In this document: positions 26,639 through 35,961 of the stretch, piece by piece
Layout of the letters: each line of letters opens with the position of its first letter
Position numbering within the stretch: position 1 is the stretch's first letter
NCBI GenBank assembly: GCA_034003765.1
Contig: JAVEXZ010000004.1
Coordinates: 1 to 64,000 of the forward strand
DNA length: 64,000 nt
Source of the DNA: JAAZGD01 sp034003765
Lineage (GTDB): Bacteria; Bacillota; Clostridia; Peptostreptococcales; Anaerovoracaceae
Direction: 5' to 3'
The notes under the pieces: generated by a model
The model's input: only the letters and a program-made list of their open reading frames with translations
Databases searched by the model: none
Told to the model about the DNA's origin: nothing
Made by a program: the position numbers and the translations under genes

Positions 26639-28123
26639 CTAAACACGACCAGCATTATCGCTTTGCTTGAAAATCCTTTGGGCCAGTTCCATTTTTAGCT
26701 GTTCCGCCCTCACCCGGTAAACCCAGTTGCCTTGGGAGGACCCAGGTATATTAATTCGTGCTTCAGGTCCTAGCCCAAGCCAGTCTTGAATAGGTATAAC
26801 ACATAAATCAGCATTACTCTCCATAGCAAGCTCTATCAGCTTGTGGGGGAGTTGTTCTTTTTTTGTAGCACCTGAATATTTTAATGCCATATCTATCTCA
26901 TCTGGGGATGCATTATTTGCCCAACCCTTTAAGGTGTTGTTATCATGAGTGCCAGTATAAACCACACAATTCTTTTCATATTTATGAGGAAGATAAATGC
27001 TGTCTTTTCCTGGTTCAAAGGCAAATTGAAGAACCTTCATACCTGGAAACCCACTTTTCTTCAGCAGCTTGTCTACGTCTTTTGTCAAATGCCCTAAGTT
27101 CTCTGCAATTATTAAATATTTGGGCAGTTGCTTTTGAATCGCTTTTATGAAATTCCAACCTGGTCCCTTTTCCCAAAGGCCCTTCTCTCCAGTCTCTCCT
27201 TGAGCAGGAATTGCATAATAGCCTGCTAACCCTCTAAAGTGGTCCAATCGGACACCATGATAGTTCTTCTGAGCATTTTGAAACCTTTGGATCCACCACT
27301 TGTATCCCCCTTTTTTATGAGCCTGCCACCTATAAAGAGGGTTACCCCACCGTTGGCCTTGAAGACAAAAATCGTCTGGAGGGCAGCCTGCCACTTGCTT
27401 TATCCTTCTGTCTGCGTCTAACAAGAATAGGTCTTCATGAGCCCAAAAATCAACAGAGTCTGCAGAAACATATATAGGAATATCCCCAATTATGCTAATC
27501 CCTTTGCCTTCCCCATAACTTTTAACACGGCTCCATTGATCTGCCAAAAGAAATTGCACAACATTCCAAAAGTGAATCTCTGGGGCAAGGTCTTCCCTAA
27601 GCTGTCTTAAAGTTTCCTCTTTTCCAAGACGTAGATCATCTGGCCATTCCCAAATTGGACCCATATTCTCATGTCCCTTGATTGCCATAAACAAAGAATA
27701 ATCACCTATCCAGTATTTTTCATCTTCCATGAATTGCAAAAAATCTGGCCGCTTTTCATCCACACAGGATACTGCTTTTCTTAAAAGGGGGAAAACAGCC
27801 TCATTTAAAATATTATAGTCCACTCTGTCTGGCTTATTTACCAAGCCAGAATATCTTAGGTCATCCTCAGTGATTAAGCCCTTTCCCCAAAGATCTGGGA
27901 AGTCAATCAACAAAGGATTAAGAGCAAAGGCGGAGAAACTTTGGTAGGGGCTGTCTCCATAACCTGTAGGATTTAAGGGTAGGATTTGCCAGTAACTTTG
28001 ACCTGCCTCTTTTAAAAAGTCTATAAACTCATAGGCCTCCTTGCCAAATGTACCGATCCCAAAGGGAGAAGGCAAAGAGAAAATAGGCATCAATACACCG
28101 CTTTTTCGTCCCATGCTAATCAA
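26639..28123 (-). CDS. malQ: 4-alpha-glucanotransferase (amylomaltase)
   Basis: MalQ (GH77) transfers maltosyl units between alpha-1,4-glucans. The 494-aa protein shows the GH77 catalytic elements: GVRLDHFRG with the nucleophile Asp, AENLG with the acid/base Glu, and THDNNT with the stabilising Asp. The start is probably TTG at 28123: GGGAGG lies 7 nt upstream, whereas the ATG three codons later would be too far. A TATAAT about 70 bp upstream may be the -10. No glycogen genes are adjacent. Confidence 0.94.
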   Translation of the reverse strand: MISMGRKSGVLMPIFSLPSPFGIGTFGKEAYEFIDFLKEAGQSYWQILPLNPTGYGDSPYQSFSAFALNPLLIDFPDLWGKGLITEDDLRYSGLVNKPDRVDYNILNEAVFPLLRKAVSCVDEKRPDFLQFMEDEKYWIGDYSLFMAIKGHENMGPIWEWPDDLRLGKEETLRQLREDLAPEIHFWNVVQFLLADQWSRVKSYGEGKGISIIGDIPIYVSADSVDFWAHEDLFLLDADRRIKQVAGCPPDDFCLQGQRWGNPLYRWQAHKKGGYKWWIQRFQNAQKNYHGVRLDHFRGLAGYYAIPAQGETGEKGLWEKGPGWNFIKAIQKQLPKYLIIAENLGHLTKDVDKLLKKSGFPGMKVLQFAFEPGKDSIYLPHKYEKNCVVYTGTHDNNTLKGWANNASPDEIDMALKYSGATKKEQLPHKLIELAMESNADLCVIPIQDWLGLGPEARINIPGSSQGNWVYRVRAEQLKMELAQRIFKQSDNAGRV

Positions 28124-28275
28124 TTTATATCCTCCCTGATTTTTTAATAGCTACAATGCTTTACGATCTAACCCATTTATTTAACTTTTAAAATTCATTA
28201 TTATATCAAAAAAACAAAAATAGATGAGGTAAAAACATTGCCACCTAACATACTAACAGAAAACTGTAAACAAGT

Positions 28276-29154
28276 TCATATTTTTGGGGTTTGGTTTTTG
28301 TTCTTTTTATATAGTTCTCCAAATGCGGCTCCTCCCAAGATCATTACAGCTCCTACTATTTGAATAAGAGACAACCTTTCTCCTAAGAATACGGCGGCAA
28401 AAAACAAAGCTGAACCTGGATCTATATAACTTAGTATGGCCACAGTCTGCCCCGGAAGTTTTTGTATGGCTGAAAAATACAAATAGAGGCATACACCCGT
28501 ATGAACTATCCCTAGTACTAGCAAGGCCATAAAGGCTTTGCCTTCCAACATAACCCAAGGCCCTTTATGAGTTATTAATGTAAAAGCCAAAACCACTGGG
28601 GTGGCCGCCAATAATTGAACTATGGTGGTCTCAAGGCCAGTTAATCCATGTACAAATTTGTTGATAAGAGTAACCCCCGCATACAATACTGCGGCAGCTA
28701 AACCGGATAGCAAACCAAGAGTAGGGTTAACCCCTGCCATGTCAGTTCCATTCACAAGAAGCATTCCTAACATTGCAGCTATTACTGCCGTAGTCTTTAT
28801 CCAAGTCAATTTCTCTTTTAATAAAAGTGTTGCCCCAATCATTACGAATATAGGGGCACAATAATATGCCAAGGTGGCTGCACTTACCGTTGTCAGGGTA
28901 AATGCTTTAAAGAGGAATATCCAGTTAATCCCCATTATTACCCCAGAAAATGATAGTATTGGCAAGTATTTCTTCAAGGCCACTGGATCTGGTTTTTCTC
29001 TTCTTATTGCAAAAACACCTAAAAGAAAAATGCTTCCTAGGATGCACCTTGCAAGGACCAGCTCCTGGCTTGGTAATGGCACCGCTCTTACAAAGATCCC
29101 TATGGACCCCCACATAAGCATGGCGCTGATTATTTGTAAATAAGTTTTTGTCAT
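28276..29154 (-). CDS. EamA-family (drug/metabolite superfamily) transporter
   Basis: The 292-aa protein has ten predicted membrane segments in two repeated EamA units (about 5-140 and 150-285), with the short lysine-rich C-terminus typical of the family. Members export amino acids or other metabolites. Substrate cannot be told. It stands alone downstream of the lysine operon, beyond the operon's terminator. Confidence 0.88.
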   Translation of the reverse strand: MTKTYLQIISAMLMWGSIGIFVRAVPLPSQELVLARCILGSIFLLGVFAIRREKPDPVALKKYLPILSFSGVIMGINWIFLFKAFTLTTVSAATLAYYCAPIFVMIGATLLLKEKLTWIKTTAVIAAMLGMLLVNGTDMAGVNPTLGLLSGLAAAVLYAGVTLINKFVHGLTGLETTIVQLLAATPVVLAFTLITHKGPWVMLEGKAFMALLVLGIVHTGVCLYLYFSAIQKLPGQTVAILSYIDPGSALFFAAVFLGERLSLIQIVGAVMILGGAAFGELYKKNKNQTPKI

Positions 29155-29315
29155 TCCCTATACACTCCCTGTCCATTCCATAAATTTTCACTTTAAATAA
29201 AGACTTTAGTCAAACCGGGAAATAATTCACTTCATGAAATATTCCAGAAAACTCCCCAAATCCCCCTATTGAAATCACTTTGTATAAGGATACTACAAAT
29301 CCTCCCAAATTAAAA

Positions 29316-29345
29316 GACCGCCCTCATATTGGCTAAAGAGCGGTC
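29316..29345 (-). terminator. Terminator of the lysine-fermentation operon
   Basis: GACCGC and GCGGTC form the stem base with further pairing inside; on the minus strand TTTTAATTT follows. It lies about 175 bp past atoA. The 364-bp gap 29155-29518 holds this hairpin and a copy of the atoA 3' end. Confidence 0.7.
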
Positions 29346-29445
29346 ATTCCTATTTTCTTTAATCTTCCGTATTTAGTCTAGCAACTTAAGCTTCTGCCCC
29401 TTAACTTTAGCATCTGGCCTAAATCTTCTTAGCTTCCCTTTCGAG

Positions 29446-29547
29446 ATTGGCCTAGCCTTCCACCATTGGCTTTAGATCAGCCTTTTAATCCTGTATGTTG
29501 CAGCTACCCTCCATTGGCCTAGTCTTCCACCATTGGCTTTAGATCAG
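29446..29547. repeat. Direct repeat copying the 3' end of the CoA-transferase gene
   Basis: A 35-bp segment at 29513-29547, which encodes the last residues (LKPMVED and stop) of the atoA-like gene, is repeated at 29446-29480 with two differences. The copies are 67 bp apart. Confidence 0.9.
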
Positions 29548-30175
29548 GGGATATAATAAGATCACAGCCTGTAGCAGCCTTGATCTCATCTAGGCTAAAG
29601 TCGGGATGTAATTCTGTTAAGAGTACACCCTCTGGAGTAATTTCCATAACCCCCATCTCGGTGACGATTAAGTCAACAACACATAAGGCAGTAAGTGGAA
29701 GTGTACATTGCTTTAGGATTTTATGAGCTCCTTTTTGAGTATGAAGCATGGCTATTATAACCTTCTTTGCTCCAGTTACAAGGTCCATGGCTCCCCCCAT
29801 ACCCGCAACCATTTTACCTGGAACTATCCAGTTGGCAAGGTTACCTTTTTCGTCTACTTCCATAGCCCCTAAGACAGTAGCATCCAAGTGGCCTCCTCTG
29901 ATAATTGCAAAACTAGTTGCGCTATCAAAGAAGCAAGTTCTTGGTGCATAATTTACGTAGCCAGCCCCTGCATTAATTACGTCAACATCTTCTTTGCCAG
30001 GTTCTGCCTCACCGGTAATTCCAGTAAATCCATTTTCTGACTGGAGAATTACATCTACATCATCAGAAAGGTAGTTGGATACCAAAGTCGGTAGGCCAAT
30101 TCCCAAATTCGCCACATAACCATTTTCAAATTCTTTGGCAACTCTCTTAGCGATTCTGTGTTTTAAATCTGCCAT
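29519..30175 (-). CDS. atoA: CoA-transferase subunit B (butyrate/acetoacetate type)
   Basis: The 218-aa protein is a family I CoA-transferase beta subunit. The catalytic glutamate lies in the SENG motif near residues 46-49 and GAGYV follows. With the alpha subunit it would move CoA between acetoacetate, butyrate and acetate, as in the last steps of lysine fermentation to butyrate and acetate. It overlaps the alpha-subunit gene by 13 bp and is the last gene of the operon. Confidence 0.92.
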   Translation of the reverse strand: MADLKHRIAKRVAKEFENGYVANLGIGLPTLVSNYLSDDVDVILQSENGFTGITGEAEPGKEDVDVINAGAGYVNYAPRTCFFDSATSFAIIRGGHLDATVLGAMEVDEKGNLANWIVPGKMVAGMGGAMDLVTGAKKVIIAMLHTQKGAHKILKQCTLPLTALCVVDLIVTEMGVMEITPEGVLLTELHPDFSLDEIKAATGCDLIISPDLKPMVED

Positions 30176-30849
30176 ATCATTTCACCTCCTACAATATATG
30201 TGACGAAAATTCCAGGCATATGGTAAAAGTCTGCATCAAGCTCTGCAATCTCATGGAGATTTTCTACACCTAAAACCACTGTTTCTGCTGCCATGGCCAT
30301 CACATAGTTAAAGGTTTTTGTGGATTTTGCACTCATAAAGTTGCCAAACTTATCGGCATGAGTTGCCCTTATAAAGGCAAAGTCTGCTTTTATAGGCTTT
30401 TCTAGTAAAAAGTCTTTGCCATCAACACAAATAATATCTCTTCCTTCTGCAGCAATTGTTCCAACTCCAGTGGGTGTTAGAACTCCCCCTAGACCAGCGC
30501 CACCAGCCCTTATAGCTTCAGCTAGAGTCCCTTGGGGCATCAGAGAACACTTCAATGTCCCTTCCATCATTCCTTGACCTACTTGGGGATTCAATCCTAC
30601 ATGAGATGCGATTAAGTGGTCTACTAATCCCGCCTCAATAAGTTTGCCTATGCCACGAGCAGTTTTGCCATCTTTAGCTGGCACACCCCCGTCATTCCCA
30701 ATAACAGTCAAATGCTTTACTCCTTTTCGAACAATTGCATCCATTAAATGCTCTGGGGAACCAGTGGCCATAAAACCTCCCACCATAATGGTCATTCCGT
30801 CCTTTAGGCCCGAAATGGCATCATCAGCTGTTCTGATTTTATCTATCAT
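30163..30849 (-). CDS. atoD: CoA-transferase subunit A (butyrate/acetoacetate type)
   Basis: The 228-aa protein has the alpha-subunit signature GGFMATGSPEHL near residues 24-35 and the glycine-rich GGAGLGGVLTPTGVGT region. It pairs with the overlapping beta-subunit gene downstream. Position 40 bp behind kamE points to the butyrate/acetoacetate CoA-transferase of the lysine pathway. Confidence 0.92.
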   Translation of the reverse strand: MIDKIRTADDAISGLKDGMTIMVGGFMATGSPEHLMDAIVRKGVKHLTVIGNDGGVPAKDGKTARGIGKLIEAGLVDHLIASHVGLNPQVGQGMMEGTLKCSLMPQGTLAEAIRAGGAGLGGVLTPTGVGTIAAEGRDIICVDGKDFLLEKPIKADFAFIRATHADKFGNFMSAKSTKTFNYVMAMAAETVVLGVENLHEIAELDADFYHMPGIFVTYIVGGEMIWQI

Positions 30850-30888
30850 AGTTTTTTATTCCTTTCTAATCATTTATCAAAAACCTTA

Positions 30889-31695
30889 CTATAAGGGTTT
30901 TTTATCTTTCATGCCCCTCTTAACCATTTCTTCCAGGATAAAGGTGGCAGTGTCTTCTGCATATGAATGGGGACCAAATCCCGCATCATAGCCAAGCTCT
31001 TGAGCTAGTTCATGGGTTATACGAGGGCCACCACATGCTACAATTATTTTATCTCTCAAGCCTTCAGCCTCAAGTAGTTCAATCATATTGGTCAGATTAG
31101 TAATATGAACGTCTTTTTGGGTTACTGTTTGTGAAATCAAGATGGCATCCGCATTAACTTCTACTGCCTTTGCAATCAACTCCTCGTTGGGGACTTGAGA
31201 GCCCATATTAATGGCTTCAATTCCTTTGTATCTCTCTAAACCGAAATGGCCATGAAATCCCTTCATATTCATAATTGCATCGATTCCTACAGTATGAGCA
31301 TCGCTTCCTGTTGATGCACCAACAATTACAACCGGTCTTCCAATGTTTTCTTCAATAAAGACACCACATTGATCTCGGTCCATTACATTTTGTTCAACTT
31401 TGGTAACCTTAATTTCTGTATAGTCTACTGTGTGGCTACACTTACCGTATAAGACTATAAAAGTAAAGTTTCCACCCATATCTTTGGAATATACAACGCT
31501 TGGCTCTGTAAGGCCCATTTTCTTTGCGAGAATCTTTCCCGCTTCACTTGCTTCTTCACCATAAGGAACAGGTAGGGTAAAAGCCAATTCCATCATCCCG
31601 TCATTCATTGTATCCCCATAGGGTTTAACTTTTTTTAAATCTACCTCTGCAACAGCAGTATCTACCATTGTGTTCATTTGTTTCTCTGTATCCAT
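30889..31695 (-). CDS. kamE: Lysine 5,6-aminomutase beta subunit
   Basis: KamE binds adenosylcobalamin and PLP and moves the terminal amino group of L-beta-lysine (or D-lysine) from C6 to C5. The 268-aa protein has the cobalamin signature DAHTVG with axial H134, and K145 (NMKGFHGHFG) as the PLP-binding lysine; both fit known KamE numbering. The C-terminal Rossmann-like B12 domain follows. Its start overlaps the kamD stop by one base, so the subunits are made together. Confidence 0.95.
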   Translation of the reverse strand: MDTEKQMNTMVDTAVAEVDLKKVKPYGDTMNDGMMELAFTLPVPYGEEASEAGKILAKKMGLTEPSVVYSKDMGGNFTFIVLYGKCSHTVDYTEIKVTKVEQNVMDRDQCGVFIEENIGRPVVIVGASTGSDAHTVGIDAIMNMKGFHGHFGLERYKGIEAINMGSQVPNEELIAKAVEVNADAILISQTVTQKDVHITNLTNMIELLEAEGLRDKIIVACGGPRITHELAQELGYDAGFGPHSYAEDTATFILEEMVKRGMKDKKPL

Positions 31696-33251
31696 TATTT
31701 TGCACCTCCCATCATTAGTGGGATGAAGGGATTAAAATAGTCCTCGTCTTTTTTGCAAACCCCTGCCAAGCCTTTTCCTCCATCACGCGCTCTTTTTACA
31801 CCACCAAATTTTCCTTGCTCAATGGTGGCGAACAATCCTTCTTCTTCAATGTTGCTTAACAAGACGCTTGCATCATCAAGAACTTTTTGAGCTCTTTTTT
31901 GAATTATTCCATCCTGTTTGAACTCTACTTCTTCTCCCAAATCTCGGGCATTGTTGAAAACATAGGAAGCATTTTCTAAAGCCAAGTATCGATCTTGCAT
32001 ATGGGGGGTGTGAATAGCTTCTGTAAGCATTCCCAGCAATTGTAGTGACTGACCTGTCCATACTGAAACCATGTTAAACATAGCATTTTGAATTGCTCCC
32101 TTGAAAATATTTCCCGTCATAAATTTTGTTGGAGGCATATACTTTAATGATGCCTTAGGGAATATTTCTTTAGCCATCATAGCCTGAGCCAGTTCGTAGA
32201 GGAAGCCATTTTCCATATCAGGGTCCATTTCAAAGGCATGGCCTAGGCCCATCTGCTCTTCTTTAATATTAGCAAGAACAGCGAATTGTTCGTTAATAAA
32301 CTGAGAAGCAAGTACTGTATGAGCTTCATCAAAAGCATCTGAAGTGGTAAGGTAGTTGTCTTCACCAGAGTTGAAAATAACATCAGAGTAGCCGATAATA
32401 ACTCGAGAAAAGTACTGATCTATTAGGGTTCTTTGCATATTGATATCTCTAAACAAGATACCATAAAGGGCATCATTCAACATAACGTCTAATCTTTCCA
32501 TTGCTCCCATAGCAGCTATTTCTGACATACAGAGCCCTGAGGAATAGTTACAAAGTCTAATATATCTTCCTACTTCTTCACCAACTTCATCCAAAGCTTT
32601 TCTCATAATTTTAAAGTTTTCTTGGGTGGCATAAGTGCCTCCAAAACCTTCAGTAGTAGGCCCATAAGGCACGTAGTCTAAAAGGCTTTGAGCAGTAGTT
32701 CTTATTACAGCAACAATGTCAGCACCTTGTCTTCCAGCAGCCTTTGCTTGCACCACGTCTTCATAGATGTTACCTGTAGCAACAATTACATATAGATAAG
32801 GTTTTTTACCTTCTCCTATTGTAGAGATAAAGTTATTCCTGTATTCGGTTTGTTTTCTGATCTTTTTTAGGGCCGCGTGAACTTCTGGTGCTAATTTTTC
32901 CTCGATTTCCTTTTTTGAAGCAATGGGGAGTTTCAATATATCAAGTTCTCCATTGGATACCTTTTCTGCAATCTCTTGAGGGCCCAGGCCAGTTTGTACC
33001 ATGGCATTACCCAACCAAAATGAGATTCCCTTTTCTAAAACACCATTATCCTTTAATAGGTCTATCATGATGTTGGGTAAGGGGGTCTCTACGTCATTTG
33101 TTCCATCAACCCCAAGGAGCCTAATTACAGCTCTTTCTGTGGAAACAGTTGTGTGACCGTCAATAAATTCTTGGAGACTACCAGCAATCTTTGCCGCATA
33201 CCCACGAGCTTCATCAATTTTTTTCTTGTCGAGATTAAGTTTACTTTTCAT
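31695..33251 (-). CDS. kamD: Lysine 5,6-aminomutase alpha subunit
   Basis: The 518-aa alpha subunit forms the TIM barrel that receives the substrate and closes on the B12 subunit. Typical stretches include PYGPTTEGFGGTYATQENFKIMRKALDEVG and YMPPTKFMTGNIFKGAIQNAMFN. I chose the ATG at 33251, preceded by AAGGAG at 9 nt; the longer ORF start overlaps kamC. It follows kamC by 13 bp. Confidence 0.95.
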   Translation of the reverse strand: MKSKLNLDKKKIDEARGYAAKIAGSLQEFIDGHTTVSTERAVIRLLGVDGTNDVETPLPNIMIDLLKDNGVLEKGISFWLGNAMVQTGLGPQEIAEKVSNGELDILKLPIASKKEIEEKLAPEVHAALKKIRKQTEYRNNFISTIGEGKKPYLYVIVATGNIYEDVVQAKAAGRQGADIVAVIRTTAQSLLDYVPYGPTTEGFGGTYATQENFKIMRKALDEVGEEVGRYIRLCNYSSGLCMSEIAAMGAMERLDVMLNDALYGILFRDINMQRTLIDQYFSRVIIGYSDVIFNSGEDNYLTTSDAFDEAHTVLASQFINEQFAVLANIKEEQMGLGHAFEMDPDMENGFLYELAQAMMAKEIFPKASLKYMPPTKFMTGNIFKGAIQNAMFNMVSVWTGQSLQLLGMLTEAIHTPHMQDRYLALENASYVFNNARDLGEEVEFKQDGIIQKRAQKVLDDASVLLSNIEEEGLFATIEQGKFGGVKRARDGGKGLAGVCKKDEDYFNPFIPLMMGGAK

Positions 33252-33264
33252 TCTTAAAATCTCC

Positions 33265-34908
33265 TTATAAATATTCTTTTGCACTGCTAATTATTTCGTC
33301 ATAGAGTCCTAATATTTCTGCAATACGTATTGCCTCTTTAGGGACATCTCCCTGTCCCTCTACAACCATAAGGCGGTAATCCATATACTTTGCAACTAGC
33401 TGTATTCGTTCTTTTCTATTTGCATATTTCAGTTCTCTTTTTAACTTATCAAAATCCGCATTTGCTAGGCCTGTAACTTGTAAGTTAACCACCCCTGGGA
33501 TTTCTGTAACACTATCAAAGTGGGTAGTGAATAGTGAAATATATTGTTTTTTCATCAGATAACTAACAAGGGCTTTACTTAATGCAGTACCCTCCTTGGG
33601 ATTGGTCCCGCTTGCTAGTTCATCAATCAAGAGAAGGGTCCGTGGCTTACTCAAGTCCAGGGCTTCCCTTAACTCTTCCATCTCTCCACCAAAACTCGAA
33701 AGGCCTCTCTCCAGAGATTGAGTGTCACCAATGAGCATTTGTATGTGCTGGGAAAGCCCCACCTTCACCATCTTTGCAGGAACAAAAAACCCGTATTGAG
33801 CCATTAGGGCTACAAGGCCTGCCAGCTTTAGGGAAACAGTTTTGCCTCCCATATTTGCCCCAGTAATGCAAGTCACTCCCTGCTTTAAGTATAGGCTTAC
33901 AGGTCGATAGCTTTGTCCTTTTTTTTCAAGAAGGGATTCAACCTCAATATGCCTACCCTCTTCGATTTCCACCAAATGGTCTTTGATGATTTCAGGTTTA
34001 ACCAGGTTTCTGCGAATAGCCATGACCGCCTTAGCATAGGTAAAGTCAAGGAGGCCGATTCTTTCACAATTATCCAATAGAGGCTTTTCATATTCTCCAA
34101 TTGCTCGTGAAAGACTTTCTCGAACCTTTAGTTCCTCTTCATCTAAGGCCTGGTCAATGCGGTCCATTTGTTGAATCATTTTGTTAATGGCTTCCGTATC
34201 CTTTAACTCATAGGTCACAGACATATAGTCTTCGTCCATACGGCAAATTTCTGGTGTGCATTCCATTTCACTTATACGAGGCTGGTCGGATTTTGATATT
34301 ATACATTCGTACCTTGGGGTAAGAGTTATTCCCTTCTCATCCTTTAACTTTTTTACAAGAATTTTTCTTTCTTTTCTGATGCTAAGCTCAAGTTGACGCT
34401 TTTCTTCACGCAGCGAGGTTAAAAGAGCTGAGAACTCATCATACAAGTAGAATGTCTTGAGCCCTTCATTACGAGGATCTAATTCCTTTAAAATTTCTGC
34501 AAGAGAGTCCAATAAAAACACATCTGGGATTCTCTCTCCATCTTGACCCCTGTAGCCTTCCAAAGCATTTCTTAAGAATTCCATGGCTAAGATTAATTGC
34601 TTGAGCTCAAATATCTCTACCACTGTAAGAACATCTTTTTTTGCTCTTCTTATTGTAAAACTGCTTTCCTTCATTTCCATGAATGTCATTTCCACAGAAT
34701 CCCAAAATGTTTTTTCCTTTTCTCGGGATTTTTTTAAGAAGGCCACACGATCCAGTTCTTCTTCAAGTAATCCTTCCTCCCCTGGGAAAAACGCCTGCAA
34801 ATTCTTTTTTACAGCTTCTCCAAAGGGTGTAAGAATATTAAGACTTGACACCACAAAATCAAAGCCTGCTTGGTTTCTGGTTTTCACATTCGCTAATCTT
34901 TGTGCCAT
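33265..34908 (-). CDS. kamC: MutS-like ATPase, lysine 5,6-aminomutase reactivase component KamC
   Basis: The 547-aa protein carries a MutS-type ATPase domain in the C-terminal half: Walker A GANMGGKT near 353-360, LIDELASGTNP as Walker B, and FTTHFDS. It lacks the mismatch-recognition domain and the Smr nuclease domain of MutS2, and it lies inside the lysine operon. In related organisms this position is occupied by KamC, assigned with KamB to reactivating inactivated 5,6-aminomutase. It should not be read as DNA repair. Confidence 0.85.
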   Translation of the reverse strand: MAQRLANVKTRNQAGFDFVVSSLNILTPFGEAVKKNLQAFFPGEEGLLEEELDRVAFLKKSREKEKTFWDSVEMTFMEMKESSFTIRRAKKDVLTVVEIFELKQLILAMEFLRNALEGYRGQDGERIPDVFLLDSLAEILKELDPRNEGLKTFYLYDEFSALLTSLREEKRQLELSIRKERKILVKKLKDEKGITLTPRYECIISKSDQPRISEMECTPEICRMDEDYMSVTYELKDTEAINKMIQQMDRIDQALDEEELKVRESLSRAIGEYEKPLLDNCERIGLLDFTYAKAVMAIRRNLVKPEIIKDHLVEIEEGRHIEVESLLEKKGQSYRPVSLYLKQGVTCITGANMGGKTVSLKLAGLVALMAQYGFFVPAKMVKVGLSQHIQMLIGDTQSLERGLSSFGGEMEELREALDLSKPRTLLLIDELASGTNPKEGTALSKALVSYLMKKQYISLFTTHFDSVTEIPGVVNLQVTGLANADFDKLKRELKYANRKERIQLVAKYMDYRLMVVEGQGDVPKEAIRIAEILGLYDEIISSAKEYL

Positions 34909-34919
34909 CTAATTACTCC

Positions 34920-35945
34920 CTAGCTTCTGACATCAATAATTGGTAAATCCGGTAAAGCACCCTTCATTGCCGCTGAGAACTCTTCATGGCCAAAGGCGTA
35001 ACCCGAAGGGGCAGTGGGGTTAACTGTAATCGCCAATATCTTAATGTTCTCAAGTACTTTCACTTTAAAGCCTTTTTTCCTAAGCTGCTGCCAGTGTTGA
35101 CTCTGAATAAAAATCTTGGTTGGGTCCTTCAGTAAAAAAACAACTTGCTTAAACTTGTCTGGATAGATATCTTCAATTACTCCACTGGTCAAGGCTCCTG
35201 GTAAATATACAAACCTTGTGTCTTCAGTAATCTCGTCATCTAAAACTCTGGAGGCGGTTAATCCAGTTTTCAAGTCTAAGGCTCTTGCTACCAGTTCCGC
35301 CTCCTTTTCATCAATTAGTACAATGCTTTTTGGTGAGCTTGCTCCAATCAATTCTCTAAGGGCTTTTTCTGCCACTTCTGGAAGTCCATAAAGTCCCACA
35401 ATGTGGGCGGTTTCTTCAACTACTTTTTTAAGACTTCGTGACAGCACCGCTCCGGTGGCTAATATAACCCCATCCGAGGTTTCTGGTGCTGCAATGGACT
35501 TTCTATCTATGGCTCCGTCTATTAGAATTAGCTTTGCTCCCAAATTCAACATTTTTTCGCATAGTTCTTTATGGTCCTTTGTGTTGGCAGGGCCTGCAAT
35601 TTGAACATTTCCTGACTCCACAACCTTACATAAGAGGATAGGCCCTAAGGGTGTTCTGTAATTGGTCATCTCTAAGATTTCCAATCCAGCATCTGCCATT
35701 TCATAAAGCTTGGTAGGTAATGAAACTAAAGTTCCCGTGTATAAATATACTCTGGGCTTTTCAGTTTGAGTTACCAGGTCCGTGGTTTCTCCATCACGGC
35801 CCGTGGAAGTAACCCCTATAGTTAACCCTTCATCCATAGCCTCTTCAATGAAGAAGTTCAGGGCTGTGGTTTTCCCGGAGTTTTTTGCCATTCCCACGAT
35901 GGAAATAGTCTTATAATTATCAGCAAATCCCTTTAATAGGTCCAT
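34920..35945 (-). CDS. kamB: P-loop ATPase, lysine 5,6-aminomutase reactivase component KamB
   Basis: The protein has a P-loop near its N-terminus (VGMAKNSGKTTALNFF) and LILIDGAIDRKS as a Walker B-like region. KamB-type proteins are assigned to reactivation of the B12-dependent aminomutase together with KamC. I place the start at 35945 (341 aa), where AAGGA lies 5 nt upstream. The longer ORF start at 35984 lacks such a site and overlaps kamA. Function rests on operon position and family. Confidence 0.82.
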   Translation of the reverse strand: MDLLKGFADNYKTISIVGMAKNSGKTTALNFFIEEAMDEGLTIGVTSTGRDGETTDLVTQTEKPRVYLYTGTLVSLPTKLYEMADAGLEILEMTNYRTPLGPILLCKVVESGNVQIAGPANTKDHKELCEKMLNLGAKLILIDGAIDRKSIAAPETSDGVILATGAVLSRSLKKVVEETAHIVGLYGLPEVAEKALRELIGASSPKSIVLIDEKEAELVARALDLKTGLTASRVLDDEITEDTRFVYLPGALTSGVIEDIYPDKFKQVVFLLKDPTKIFIQSQHWQQLRKKGFKVKVLENIKILAITVNPTAPSGYAFGHEEFSAAMKGALPDLPIIDVRS

Positions 35946-35961
35946 ATTTTTCCTTGTCTGT

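Noticed and set aside
33265..34908. DNA mismatch repair protein MutS/MutS2
   Set aside because: It has only the MutS-type ATPase, lacks mismatch-binding and Smr domains, and lies inside the lysine aminomutase operon beside kamB and kamD.
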